Source: Charina bottae
Taxonomy: Eukaryota > Chordata > Lepidosauria > Squamata > Charinaidae
DNA length: 64,000 bases
Reading direction: 5' to 3'
NCBI GenBank assembly: GCA_023362775.1
Contig: JALMGJ010000013.1
Span: 28,064,274-28,128,273, forward strand
Shown here in pieces: positions 39,201 to 50,487 of this stretch. Under the pieces are notes generated by a model. The model searched no databases and was not told where the DNA came from. It saw only the letters and a program-made list of their open reading frames with translations. A program made the translations under genes and the position numbers. Position 1 is the stretch's first letter; every line of letters starts with the position of its first letter.

Positions 39201-40180
39201 AGGCCGCCTCAGACTCCCCCCCCCCCCCACCCATAAATCCCTTTTGTGGTCTCATTTCTTCTCGACCGGACAAGACCCAAGGCGGTCGAGGGAGGCAATG
39301 CCCAGGCTCTTCAGGATGAAAAAGGCAAATGGCCAATTGGGGTTCCTATGAACAGTATGATTTCCACAGAAAGCCCTTGATCTCCCTGCATCTCCACAGC
39401 AACCCAAACTAGAGAAAATGCTGGAGTGAAGTCTTGGGGCTGGGGAATGTCATGGGAATCATAGACATTGGGGGAAATTTAAATATCCGCAAGGCATGTT
39501 TCTTATCAACCCTAATGTTGTTTTGCTGATTTAATAGAAGGTACACATTGGGCAGCAAGATTTCAGCCACTGGACTTTTCCACCAAATCTACGGAACCCC
39601 CCCCCCCCCCCCAACGCATGTTTACTCAGAATGCCCCGCTAGCTGCTGTAGGCTAATTCCTCCTGCGGGTCCTGGATAATGCTGGGTTCTCACCTTGATG
39701 TGCCCACAACAGGTCTTTGGCAGTTCCTGCCCCGCCTCCTTCTGACCTTCTTATCCTCCAGCAGTTAGTTGCTGCTTGAGGGGAGATGTGAAAAGCTCTC
39801 TCCCAAAGGCCAGGCCATGGAGCCGCAAGCAGCTGAATTGCGGGATCCTACAGACAGCAGCACCAGGAGGTGCTGAAAGGTGGGGGGGCTGGAAACATCT
39901 CCTGCAGTCCCAGGAATTCTCGGTGGCTCTGGACTGTCCTACTTCAAAGGCTTCATGCCACACTTCTGGTGGAAGTAAAACTTTGCTTTCCCTTTCTTCC
40001 AAAGATAAAATGATTTTGAGGATTGATTGCACTCCCCCGATTTGGGAAAGGAGAGGAAAATCCTTGGCCCTTCCCTTCCTCTGGCGTCAAACCTCCAGCC
40101 CAGAATCAGTCAGTCTTGCCCCCGTCCCCATTCTTCCTTACACAAGAGGGCCCACCCCTTCCCAGTATGCCAGCTGGGAT
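36250..40180. other. Intergenic stretch, no gene seen
   Basis: About 4 kb of mainly unique sequence. A perfect CRE palindrome lies at 37134, and homopolymer C-runs at about 39220 and 39600. Small open frames, including one at 37452-37721 with a leader-like start, have no splice or homology support. Confidence 0.4.
37134..37141. promoter_or_regulatory. CRE palindrome TGACGTCA
   Basis: A perfect CREB/ATF palindrome stands alone in non-coding DNA 6.8 kb upstream of the GPR4 coding exon. It might belong to an enhancer, but a single 8-mer is weak evidence. Confidence 0.25.
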
Positions 40181-40188
40181 CCCTAGCC

Positions 40189-40317
40189 CAGGGCCGGAAC
40201 TGGGGGGGCAAGCGGGGCACGTGCCCCAGGCGCCGCACCAAAATGACAAAATAACCCATGGGGGGGGTGCAGAATCCATGTTTGCCCCACGTGACACAGA
40301 CCCTAGTTCCATCCCTG
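40189..40317 (+). mobile_element. hAT-type MITE, family C (CAGGGCCGGAACT), exact target duplication
   Basis: A 129-bp element begins CAGGGCCGGAACTGGGG and ends CCCTAGTTCCATCCCTG, an imperfect terminal inverted repeat. The 8-mer CCCTAGCC is repeated exactly at 40181-40188 and 40318-40325. The interior carries GGGGCACGTGCCCC. This is a third MITE family in the window. Confidence 0.9.
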
Positions 40318-40329
40318 CCCTAGCCACAT

Positions 40330-42190
40330 CCTGCTCTCTTCCCAATGCCCCACGTGTCTTACAGGGCAGAAAATAATTAGTTTGGCCTCTGACCCAGAAC
40401 CCCCGCTGGCTGAGGATCTTGCAAGCTGGAGGAAGCTGATGTTAGGCGGGATTTGTCCTTTTTCAAGAACCCCCTCCCTTTTCTCCCCCCCTTTTAGTAG
40501 CACTTGCTGTGGAGATTTCAGGTCCTTTAACTTCTCTGCTGGAGTCTTGTCGAAGTGCGCTGAAGGTAACTGTACCACATCAGAGTGACCTGGCATGCAT
40601 ACGGCCATTTTGTTCTTCGTTTGCTGTCAACAGGATGAAGCTGCATTTACTCCTGTCTGAAAATATCGCTGGTGAGAGAGACATGGTTGAAGGCAAGAGA
40701 GGCCTGGAATCCTGGGAGCCCAGGACATACCTTTTAATTTGGGGAAGATGGAGTGCGGTTGCGCCTTCCACATCCCGGCTGGGCTGGTGGGAGCCCTGCT
40801 CTTGTAGCACCAGCCTGTCTCCGCTTTATTCTCTGCCCTTTAGAACTTGGCAGGAGGGCTTCTGGGAACCCTCTTAGCAGGGAAGGGGGTCCTCCTGACC
40901 TTCAGTTCCAGCCAGAAGGATTAAGCCTCCCCAAAAGGTCAACATTAATTTTTCAGGAGCCTTCTCTGCATGGAGAGTCAACCTGCCATTCCTTGAGAAA
41001 TGACACAGCAGCAGCAGACGTTATGCTTGTAGAGCTCAGTATGCACGAAGAGTCCTAGAACAGAGCTCTGGATCTACCCACACGGATGCAGATTTCCGCT
41101 GTACACGTGCGGAAGGCCAGCAGGGAGCACGGAGGCAGCCGAGTCAGGGAACCACCTCTGTTCAGGCTGCTGCTGGCTTCTGTCTGGATCAGGGTGCGGA
41201 CGCAACACACAAACGCTCGGTCGGCTCCACTGACGGGTTCCCAGTCCACACCATTTCCCACTTTTCAGGCTCTACGCTGCCTCTAAGAGGACTTCAAACA
41301 TCCCCCCTGCCCCTCCCATCCACACATCTGAACCACTTGTGGCCGGCCGGGTGCTCTTCCGAGATCTTCCTCTGAGCCCCGTCCGACTTGGCTGCAGAGG
41401 GACGTTTTTGGTCACGGGACCCACACCCTGAAGTAGCCTTTGAGAACTACTGTCCAGCGGTGCCATTGCTCACTTTGGGAAAGCAGCAAGCCTTCTTGGC
41501 GCACTCCTTATTAACAAGGACTTGCTACTCCTGCTTTTAAGCTTGGTTATAAAGCGGTTTTTAGACAATGTAGGCAAAAAAGAAATCTCTGACATAAGTG
41601 AGAGCAATGAAGAATCGCCACGCAGCGTGCAACTAATTAAGAGCCTAATCATTTCTAGTGCCACCCACAGCATGATCAGAATATGAGCACCATATTCCTG
41701 ACCGGAGCAGGACGGATGAGAAATGCTTGAATTCCAAAGGAACTTGAGGCCTTTAGGAGGGTCAAGTAAAAAGTTACAAAGTGGTGATGGGGAAGGCTCT
41801 TACTTCATTCATTCAGGCTGGAGGTAGAACACTGCCACCAAAGGTGGCATGGCCGAGAAGTGCGGCTTACCCCAGAAGCCTTTCAGGGATGCGTGCGCTC
41901 TGCAGTGCTGCCGAGGGTCATGGGCACCCGGTGATGCCAAGTTGGGTTGGCTTCTGCTTACACTTACTTTTACACTTTTTATGCTCATACACTTTGCAAC
42001 AACTGCAGCCATTCTTGAAAACGTAAGCGCTCACAACTGCTTGAATGTGTTACCTTAAAGATGCACCACTTGGTAATTTAGAAAGTTGGAATAATTGGGG
42101 GGCTTTGAGGGGTTGGCAGAAGTGGCAGTAGTTTGATTTTGTGAAGTCTCCGACTCCTGTTCTCACGCCTTACGATAACAGCAGCAGCAA
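40330..42190. other. Intergenic stretch, no gene seen
   Basis: Unique sequence; 41480-41700 is AT-rich. GAGAACTACTGT at about 41444 resembles the end of another old hAT copy. Nothing supportable as an exon. Confidence 0.4.
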
Positions 42191-42200
42191 AGCTGAATCT

Positions 42201-42254
42201 CCGTGGCACACTCTCAATTTCCGTGGCGCACACTCAATTTCCGTGGCACACTCT
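42201..42254. repeat. 20-bp tandem repeat, 2.7 units
   Basis: CCGTGGCACACTC-type units start at 42201, 42221 and 42241. The first two end in CAATTT and the third decays after 13 bases. Confidence 0.8.
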
Positions 42255-42465
42255 TGCGATGCTGAGGGGCTGCCACAAGGGCCTGGGGGACCGCAGAGCT
42301 CATGGGCTGTGGGCTGTTTGCTCCTGGTGTAACGACTGGCTTCTTTAAGGCAATTCATAGGATCCTAGAACTTTGCCACTCAGTTGAAGTGGGGAAGGGC
42401 AAGAAAATGGGACCTGGGGTAATTCCCCCGCTTTCCATGGGGATATTTGTATAAAATATTTAAAA

Positions 42466-42571
42466 CAGTGTTTTTCAACCTTGGCAACCTTAAGATGTGA
42501 GGACTTCAACTCCCAGAATTCTCCAGCCAGCACCCACACATCTTAAAAGTTGCCAAGGTTGAAAAAGATTG
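42466..42571 (+). mobile_element. hAT-Charlie-like MITE, family B
   Basis: CAGTGTTTTTCAACCTTGGC to GCCAAGGTTGAAAAAGATTG, 106 bp. The terminal CAGTG partner at the right end has mutated to GATTG. The central axis is shortened. Confidence 0.78.
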
Positions 42572-43751
42572 ATTTGAAAGGGGGGGGAAAAAAGCATTCA
42601 GAGAAAAATCTAATGTGTGACTCTACTGCCCATCAGACTCTAAAACGAGTGCCTGGGTAATTTATCCATGAGCCAGAAAAAGGGCTGGCGTGCAAGGGGA
42701 GGGGAGAGGGGAAGCTCAGGGCGATGGGAGGTGAGCGTTTTCTGAAACCTTGCCCTAGTTCTGGCCGTTGGAAGCGATGGTTGCATCCCTTTTGCTGTGT
42801 TGTATTGACAAGAAGGGGGAGGGCGCCCCCTCCATATGGTCCCTGCTTCCCAGAACTGCCATGCAGATAATGACCGACTGGGAGTATTTTGGCTGCTCGC
42901 CTGGGTGAACATCAGTACTGGTTTCATTCCTGGCAGCGATTCAGCTTCGGGCCACCAATCTTGATGGAAAAAGGGATGCACTTTCGGAGGCAGGCATGGC
43001 GCGCAGGCAAGTTCCTTTGTTGCGGTAAAAACAGGGAAGAGTCCTGAGACACTTCGTCTAGGACAATGACCCCCTTGTGCTCAGAAGCTCCGGAGGCCCC
43101 AAAGCCTCCTTCCCCTGTCCTGAGAAAGAGTACTTCGTGGCTTCTCAGCTCTCATCAGAAGCTGTGCCAGCCTTTTCAAAGGATATATAGAAATGTAACA
43201 TCAGGGCTGGAAACCAAATCCTACCAGGAGACACTGAGGATATGCTTAGTCTTGAAGAAAGAGAACTGAGAGGGATAGGATACTGCAGAATAGGGCCACA
43301 CATTTTCTTTACCATCCCAAATAAACACGAAGGCAGGTTCCCCAAGAGCAGGAGCGATTTGACGGTGGAACCAAAGCCGAGGGAGGTCAAGGTCTCCCCT
43401 GCAGAGGATACGGTTGGTGTTCAAGCAGACGCTGAACCGCCGTTTGTCAGGAAAGCTTCACTTTGGGTTCCTGCGCTGAATGGGCAAGGGCTGCACGCGA
43501 TGGCTCTTTACAACTCTGTTTTTAGAATTATTATTATTTTAAGACTCAAAATCCAGGAAAGCGCCACACGTTTTTCTTGTACAAACCCATGCTCTGGCAC
43601 AGCTCCCACCGTCCTCTGCTCTCTCGCCCAAAACGTGCGCAGTGTAACTTCTCCGTGAATTGTGCTCACTGAACTGGGTGAGGAAGACGACCGTGTGGCT
43701 TTTCCGCCAAAAGCAGCCAGTGTCAATACATGTCTCATTCTCTCCCCCAGG

Positions 43752-43960
43752 TCTGAAAAGGGAGGAAACGTCACTGGGCGATAGCCCGATCACGCAGGTC
43801 AGAGAGACTGGTCAGAAAAGGTAAATGGCACCGTTGAGAGGGTGACGATGGGGAGCTTGCTCCATGACGGCTTCAGGAGCCTCCGTTCAACGGCCCGTGT
43901 GGTTCTGTGGACACACCGCATCCAGGCACCCAAGCTCCCGTTCTGAGCTAGGACCCCAGG
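43752..43960 (+). other. GPR4: Probable GPR4 5' UTR, start of coding exon
   Basis: TCTCATTCTCTCCCCCAG ending at 43751 is a strong pyrimidine-rich splice acceptor. The 209 bp after it to the ATG are non-coding. A second AG (CCCCAG|G) directly before the ATG is also possible. GPR4 in mammals has non-coding upstream exons, so a spliced leader is expected. Confidence 0.5.
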
Positions 43961-45067
43961 ATGTGCAACACAAGCCAAGCCAGCTGGAGCTGCCCTGTGG
44001 ACTCCAAGATAGACCACCTCTTCCCTCCCACCTTGTACATCATCGTCATCACCATCGGGCTCCCCACCAACTGCATGGCGCTCTGGGCGGCCTACCTGCA
44101 GGTCAGGCAGAAAAACGAGCTGGGCGTCTACCTGATGAACCTCTCCATCGCAGACCTGCTCTACATCGCCACCCTGCCCCTCTGGATTGATTACTTCCTT
44201 CACCATGACAACTGGATCCACGGGCAGGAGTCCTGTAAGTTGTTCGGGTTCATCTTTTACACGAACATCTACATCAGCATCGCCTTCCTCTGTTGCATCT
44301 CTGTGGATCGCTACCTGGCCGTGGCACACCCTTTGCGCTTTGCCAAGTTCCGGAGGGTGAAGACTGCGGTGACCATCAGCGTTGTGGTGTGGACAATTGA
44401 GATTGGGGCCAACTCCGCCCCGCTGTTTCACAACGAACTCTTCCACGATCGCTACAACCATACGTTCTGCTTTGAGAAGTATCCCATGGAGGAATGGGTC
44501 GCGTGGATGAACCTCTATCGGATCTTCATAGGCTTCCTCTTCCCGTGGATGCTGATGCTCTTCTCCTACCAGGGAATCCTGCAGGCTGTGCGTGGCAACA
44601 TCTCCACCGAGAAGCAGGAGAAGGCTAAGATCAAGCGTCTCTCCCTCAGTCTGATTGTTATCCTTCTCTTCTGTTTTGCCCCCTATCACGTGATCCTGCT
44701 CTCCCGCAGCACTGTATACCTGAGCAAGCCTTGTGACTGCAGTTTTGAGGAGAAGATATTCGTGGCCTACCATACCTCCCTGGCTTTCACCAGCTTGAAC
44801 TGTGTGGCAGATCCCATCCTCTACTGCTTTGCCAATGAAGGTGCTCGAGGCGATGTGGCCAAGGCCCTCTCCACCTTGGTGCGCTTCCTCACCAGCTCCA
44901 AACCCCAGGAGATGGCCAGTGCCTCCCTTACCCTCGACACCCCTCTCTCCTCCAAGAAAAGCATCTTCTGCCGGCAGCCCTTGGCCTTCCCGCTGCCCCC
45001 CTCACAGGCTGGGCTGGGGATGAGAGAGGAGGATCTCCACATGAAGATACTGACTTTTAACCAGTGA
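43961..45067 (+). CDS. GPR4: GPR4, proton-sensing G-protein-coupled receptor
   Basis: A single open exon encodes 368 residues (human 362). GPR4 is a plasma-membrane receptor activated by extracellular acid, mainly through Gs/cAMP, prominent in endothelium. Seven hydrophobic segments are visible (about 23-46, 57-78, 95-115, 136-155, 183-205, 229-249, 268-290). Class A marks: LSIAD in TM2, C92 and C170 for the TM3-ECL2 disulphide, DRY at 116-118, FAPYH in TM6 and DPILY at 284-288 (the DPxxY variant). N3 and N166 are N-glycosylation sequons. Proton-sensing histidines corresponding to human H79, H80, H155, H165 and H269 are kept at 81, 82, 157, 167 and 271. Human H10 is replaced by proline, and an extra histidine stands at 162. 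The C-tail after about 330 diverges from human. This ATG matches the length and position of the human start. Confidence 0.97.
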   Translation: MCNTSQASWSCPVDSKIDHLFPPTLYIIVITIGLPTNCMALWAAYLQVRQKNELGVYLMNLSIADLLYIATLPLWIDYFLHHDNWIHGQESCKLFGFIFYTNIYISIAFLCCISVDRYLAVAHPLRFAKFRRVKTAVTISVVVWTIEIGANSAPLFHNELFHDRYNHTFCFEKYPMEEWVAWMNLYRIFIGFLFPWMLMLFSYQGILQAVRGNISTEKQEKAKIKRLSLSLIVILLFCFAPYHVILLSRSTVYLSKPCDCSFEEKIFVAYHTSLAFTSLNCVADPILYCFANEGARGDVAKALSTLVRFLTSSKPQEMASASLTLDTPLSSKKSIFCRQPLAFPLPPSQAGLGMREEDLHMKILTFNQ

Positions 45068-47850
45068 GCGTCCCCTGGAAGCACCTGGTGCTCTTCCATG
45101 CAGCATCTTGAGGATGCAATGAACTGATTCTTGAAGATCTAATAATAATATTGCAACAATCTAAAAACACTCCCGAGTCTTGGCGCATTTCTGTCACGTG
45201 TTCCATACAGCAAGACAACTGATAACTCTTTCAAGCATCCAAAGCCCCTCACATATATTTCCCTACCATCCATACTACAGCAAGGAGAGCATTATTTCCC
45301 TCATATTGTCAGGTGGCGCAACAGCACATCACCAGTGATGCCATATTGTATCACATAAAAATTGAACCTGGGGATAAGGCCAAAGCTCCATCTGATTTCA
45401 CATGCTGACACCAGCAGAGGCCAGCCAGGTGTTCCCTGTAAACTCACATGATAGGCAGAAATAGTAAAACCATGCTGGTTCTCATAGGTGACCTGTGTGG
45501 GCTATGCAACACCACGTGGCAGGACATCCCACAAGTTACTACTGTATTTGCTTGGTGTAAAAACCATCCTGAACCTATTGTCAATCTGCTCCACAAGTTC
45601 CCCTTATCTGAGAAAGGAGCAACAACGTCCTTGCACTGGGCCCTCTCTGACCCTCACCTTCATCGTTTTTGCACAGCTCCAAACCAGCCTTCCTCATCCT
45701 CCCCAAATTTCCAGACAGCCAGGCCAAAGAGCTGCATGTCTTTGGAAGGTGCCATCCTATGACATCTGGACAGCATCAGGTAAAGGTTTCTAAAGATAAC
45801 TCCTGTTATCTAGAGAACAAGCAACAGTAAGGTATGAGCCAGAGTAACAGCATACTGGTTCTATTCCTGCGAAGCAAAGCTGGGAACTTCCTGATCTTTC
45901 TCTCTTGAGTAACTTGTCCAATTTATGCTTGCTTCTTTAAACAAGAGTAGCCAACACTGCTCAGCTGAAACAAGGGCAAGGATCAAGCCAGGGTAGCTGT
46001 TCTCAATACACAGATGCTTTCCCAGGGTCCCTTCAAACATCAGAAGTGCAAGAAGAAAACAATAACTCATGTCTGCTTCTCCTTAGCTTGTTACAGTTTC
46101 CCATCTCCTAGTCAGAACAGGAAGCCAAACACATGGAGTTTCTGGAAGCTTAATTAACAGAACATCTTCAGAGGCCATGACTGGTTGCCATATCAATTAA
46201 GTCTCAGCCTGGTCTGATCCATCATCCAAAGAGCAGAGGGGGAGGAATCTGTCTTCCTTCCAAATGTTGGTCCTCTCTCACTACGTACTAATTCTTAAAA
46301 CTGAGGAGATGCCAAGGCTCAAAGTGTTGGACTCCTGTGTACCTGGAACTACTCTTGAATATACAGGAAGACTCCAATGCATGTTCCCAGCTGTAGGCTT
46401 TTCCTTCTGGGTGAGGGCCTGTATTCGTTTGCTTGAGACAAGTCAGCTGACATTTAATGACTCACAGCTGGACTATTTAAGAATTCATGAAATGGTGGAA
46501 TTTAATCATCCCTTCAATGAATGTTTATGAATGAGTGTTGGATGGATATTAATCTATGTCAGCAAATATGATGTAAGAATAGCTTTTCCCCCCAGAATAG
46601 CTAAATTTACTGTACATATAGTGCTATGACCTTCTGAATCAGCCCTTTGTATGGGACAAGATGTAAGACATGTCAATTGCTTCCAAAACATCCCTCCATC
46701 CAAAATCAATGTGGACTTTGAGCAAGTGGCCTAGGAGTCTTACCCCACCGATGACTCTGTTTCAGGAATGCATGAGGACACAAAGAAAGATTGCCATCAG
46801 TAACATTCCAAGATGAGAACAGCCTAATCTTAGTCTTTAACTGAGGGCCACTGTATGGAGAGGTTTCCTGGGAATAAACATAAGAGGCCAAAGGCGAGGC
46901 CCAGTGGACATGTCCCTCCAGGGGAGGAGGCATCCATGGATCTCAGCATGCTGAGGGCTTGCTTTGGGGTCTGATAGCCTAAAATATGCCCATTCCCACA
47001 GGGACAAGAAGGGGGCATCATCACTATTGGCAAAGGGTGGTTAACCACCTTCCCAGAAATCTCCAATCCTGCAGCTCCCCAGATGTTCTGAGGGTGAATG
47101 TTAGAGTGGGAGTCTTTCTCTGATTCTGTTTATTTAGCTTTCTCTCTCTCTTGGCTAGATCCTGTTTCCCTCCCCACTCCAACTGCTGGAATGTCTGTAA
47201 GACGACACAGTTGCGGGCGCAGGCGCAGAGCAGGGAAAGGTCGGGCCCTTTGACTTTCCCAGGGTTGGGACCTGAAACGCCTCCCTTCGACTTTTACTCT
47301 AGAAGGACGGTGGTACATATCGGAAGTTATGAATTCCCGGGACCCTCCCGGCAAGGCGAGTAGCGCCTCGAGTCCTGGGAATGTGGGCAGTTAAGGAACT
47401 AACCTGCTGGAGAAACTTTTCTGCTGCTTGGTTCCGCTTGCCAGCTTCTCCCTCTGAGGATGCCAACTAGTTATTCTGGCAAAGCTGGGTGAAGAAGGTG
47501 GCACCTAAAAAGGGCAAGATGGGAGGGAGAAAACTGATTTAACGTTGGCTTGCTTTGACTCTCCTTCCTCCCTGCTCGCACCACAGCCTTCAGATCTGCA
47601 TTCGCAGGGTCTGCTGTGACCCTGTGGGAAGGAATAAGCTTGTGGTCAGTCTCCGGGCCAGAGAAAACACAGCCAAGAGCTCGGAGCAACGGGCAGCCCC
47701 CGGGAGGACAGAGGCATCCAAGGCAGGAAGGAGCACAGCTCCGCCTAGACTTCAAAGCCTGTAAAGTCCCGGAGCCAAACGGCGACACACAACCCATCTC
47801 CTCACCTCATTAACTCTTCATCCCCTTTATTATCGCTTCATTACTTTCCT
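45068..47850 (+). other. GPR4 3' UTR and GPR4-OPA3 spacer
   Basis: No further gene is visible. The composition is more AT-rich than elsewhere. The first canonical AATAAA is at 46873-46878, which would give a 3' UTR of about 1.8 kb if used. The rest up to the OPA3 CpG island is unique sequence. Confidence 0.4.
46873..46878 (+). terminator. GPR4: Candidate GPR4 polyadenylation signal
   Basis: AATAAA, the first canonical hexamer I noticed downstream of the GPR4 stop. Assignment rests on position only. Confidence 0.35.
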
Positions 47851-47929
47851 AAACACATTAGTTATTCGGCCGGAAGTTAAACATCCCTGCCAGGTAACGC
47901 AGTATTATAGCCAAGATTCACGAGGCCAA

Positions 47930-49250
47930 ACAGCAAAATGAGCCTACTTAGAGGCTGCCCACGCCGCCAACTGCGGGGCGCGCAGTTACAAAGCGCAGAG
48001 CCCAAAGAAGAGGGCAAGAGAGCGGCAGGCTTTGGAAGTGATGCGGGTTCACCGGCATCGTCGGCCAGGAGTCCCAGCCCGGCCCGTGGCTTCCCGGAAC
48101 CAGCCGCCGGCGGGGCTGCAGCTCCTGGCCGCGGACGATGAGCCTTGTAGTCCCAAGCTCTTCTGCCGGCCCGCCGGCGCGGGAAGCCAGCCGATGGAGC
48201 CTTCCCCTTCCACGGCAAAAGCTTCACCGGGGGAGCAACGCGCGCGGGAGGCGGAGGGCGGGGCAGAGGCGCGAGGGGCGGACGTTTATCGGGGGTCCGG
48301 CCGGAGACGGAAAGCGGAGGAGGGCAACGCAGGGGGCCGCCCGCGGACGGGTCCCTTCTTTTCGTCTCTATCGTCTGCCATCGAAGGGCCACCCGCCCGG
48401 ACCACCCCGCCGTCTCTATGACCCGAGCGGTTTCCGGCTTGCACCGGAAGCGCGCCAGCACAGCTCCTCCTCAGGTTTTGGAGTTGGGGGAGGGGCAGGG
48501 TGTGTTCTTGTACCAAGGAAGGGGAAGCGTGACCGCCACTACCTGCCTCGACGCTCGAAAGGACGCAATAATTTATGTATTCATGACAAAATGAAGCTTC
48601 CCGAGGATGGGCCTCGCCTCCTCCCCTCACACCGCTGCCGCGTTTGGAGGGAATTGGGGCGGGCGTAGAGCGTGTGTGGGAGGGTTCATTTGCGTATTCA
48701 TGAGGCCTATTTCCATACGCGAGCTGACGCCAGAGGCCTACGCAAGGGGCGGGGCGGACGGAGCGTGCTGGCGTCACCGCGCTCGGCGGGCCGCTCCGCG
48801 CGGGGGCCGCTGGGAGCGTGAGGATGGTGGCCGGCGCCTTCCCGATCGCCAAGTTGCTCTACCTGGGCGTCCGGCAGATCTCGAAGCCCTTGGCGGCGCG
48901 CATCAAGGACGGGGCGCGCGCTAGCCCCTTCTTCCGCCAGTACGTCTGCGGCCCCCCCGCGCAGCGTGAGTAAGCGTTCGGGGACCGGCCCGCCGCGCTT
49001 GGGCGGCCAATGGGAAGCGGGAGGGGGCCGGGCCCGCGGCGGCGCCGGCGAATGGGACAGCGCGGGAGGCGGGCGGAGGCGCAGGCGCCGGGCGAGAAAG
49101 GTGACTTTGCGGCGGCATGTGGTCCGGGCGTCGCGCCTCCCGCTTCCAGGGCAGTCTACCTCGGAGGGCGGCGGGCAGGAGGACGGAGCGCCGCTCGAGC
49201 GCCCGTCCTCCCGGGGCAGAAATGGGCTCCGCGCTGTTGGGTGCTTAGGG
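47930..49250 (+). promoter_or_regulatory. OPA3: CpG island, OPA3 promoter
   Basis: CpG-dense sequence starts about 900 bp before the OPA3 ATG and runs into intron 1. Just upstream of the ATG are a GGGGCGGGGC box (about 48747) and two TGACG/CGTCA half-sites flanking it. There is no TATA box. The island is wide enough to be bidirectional, but no minus-strand gene is visible to its left. Confidence 0.65.
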
Positions 49251-50294
49251 GCTTTTAGCACGTCCGAAGAGGTTCGCCCCAAGTTGCCTTCGAGCCCTCC
49301 GTCCCGCCCGTGGCAGAAGGAAGCGGCCCAGTTCCACCGGCGCGTCCCCGTTCCCCAAGTGGTCTTCTTTTTTGCCCCTTCCTCTTCCCAGCCCCTTTTA
49401 GAACCGCTCCCCTCCCCAAAAAGGGGAGCGTAGTGGAGGTCCCGAAGCGGCCGGCGGAAGGGCTGCAGGCCCCTTTCCTCGTCCGGCGGAGCTCCGGCTC
49501 GCGCAGCTTGCTGTGCGGGTCCGGGCCAGGAGGAAGCGCAGCGGAGGTGCGGCCCCGGGAGGAAGGGGCGCTCCTGGAGCAAAGGCCGATGCCCACCGCC
49601 CGCCCCCCTGGCTCTGCCCTGCTCCTTGCCAGCCTTTGATGCCCTGGCTGGCTCTTCTGGCGGCTGCCTCTTTAATGGCCTCCCTCCTCTGGTTGGGGGC
49701 AAGGCGTCTTCTGAGCATCTTCCCTCTGGCGGGAAGGATGGGTTTCGGAACATAGCACCCCCGTATGTAAGGGCGACGATCAGGGTTCGCGCTCTGCCCG
49801 GGTTTTTCCATTGAATGTTGGCTGTCCTCGTGTAACCCACAAAGGCTTAACTTGTGGGTCATGCCAGCCCTGTAGGCAAAAGTCGTTGCTGCCTTTTCCT
49901 TTCAAGCAGCTGCCCCTTCTTGTGGCTCCCCTTGTGCCGACACACGCCTGTCTTTTCCCTTGCAGTTTATCACTGGGTCGAGATGCGGGCAAAGATGCGG
50001 ATCATGGGGTTTCGGGGCGCTGCCATCAAGCCGCTGAACGAGGAGGCGGCCGCAGAACTGGGTGCCGAACTGCTGGGTGAAGCCATTGTCTTTGTGGTGG
50101 GAGGGCTGTGCATCTACTTGGAATACTCACGCCAGAGCACCAACTCCAAGAAGAAGGAAGATGAGCTGAGCAGCACCCTCCAGGGCCTGCAGGAGCAGGT
50201 GATGGAGCTCAATTTGACTGTGGAGACCTTGGACGCCCAGCTGCGGGAGATGAACCGGGTGCTGGTGGAGATCTCCACCTCCCCCAAGAAGTAG
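48824..50294 (+). CDS. OPA3: OPA3, mitochondrial optic-atrophy 3 protein
   Basis: Two exons, 48824-48965 and 49966-50294, join in frame to 156 residues (human about 179). The N-terminus [18 protein letters not shown] is basic and amphipathic, as expected for mitochondrial targeting. The conserved core continues across the splice ([19 protein letters not shown]), then [20 protein letters not shown] and a hydrophobic stretch [12 protein letters not shown]. The C-terminal third is a predicted coiled coil (heptad L/V in [19 protein letters not shown]) and ends SPKK. OPA3 is a mitochondrial membrane protein whose loss in humans causes optic atrophy with 3-methylglutaconic aciduria; its biochemical activity is unsettled. 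Donor GTGAGT and acceptor TTGCAG are clean. Tail-to-tail with VASP. Confidence 0.96.
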
Positions 50295-50481
50295 CAGCCT
50301 GCCGCCTCTCGGAGCAGCGCGGGTGGTGCGCTTCCTGGGTGGGTTTCCCGGGCTGGGTCCAGACCAGCAGGGAGAGCTGTGGGTGCTCCTTCACACACAG
50401 GGAGGTTAGGATTTGGGGTGCTGTGATGTGCACCCCAAGCTGAATTGCTTGGCCTTTTCCCAGAATGTAAATACTGGATCG

Positions 50482-50487
50482 ATTAAA
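50482..50487 (+). terminator. OPA3: Candidate OPA3 proximal polyadenylation signal
   Basis: ATTAAA 188 bp after the OPA3 stop. Confidence 0.4.

Noticed and set aside
43799..44773. 324-codon frame antisense to GPR4
   Set aside because: It mirrors the conserved GPR4 coding sequence and is explained by GPR4 codon usage.
46264..46530. 88-codon frame between GPR4 and OPA3
   Set aside because: Short, no homology recognised and no promoter; probably GPR4 3' UTR or spacer.
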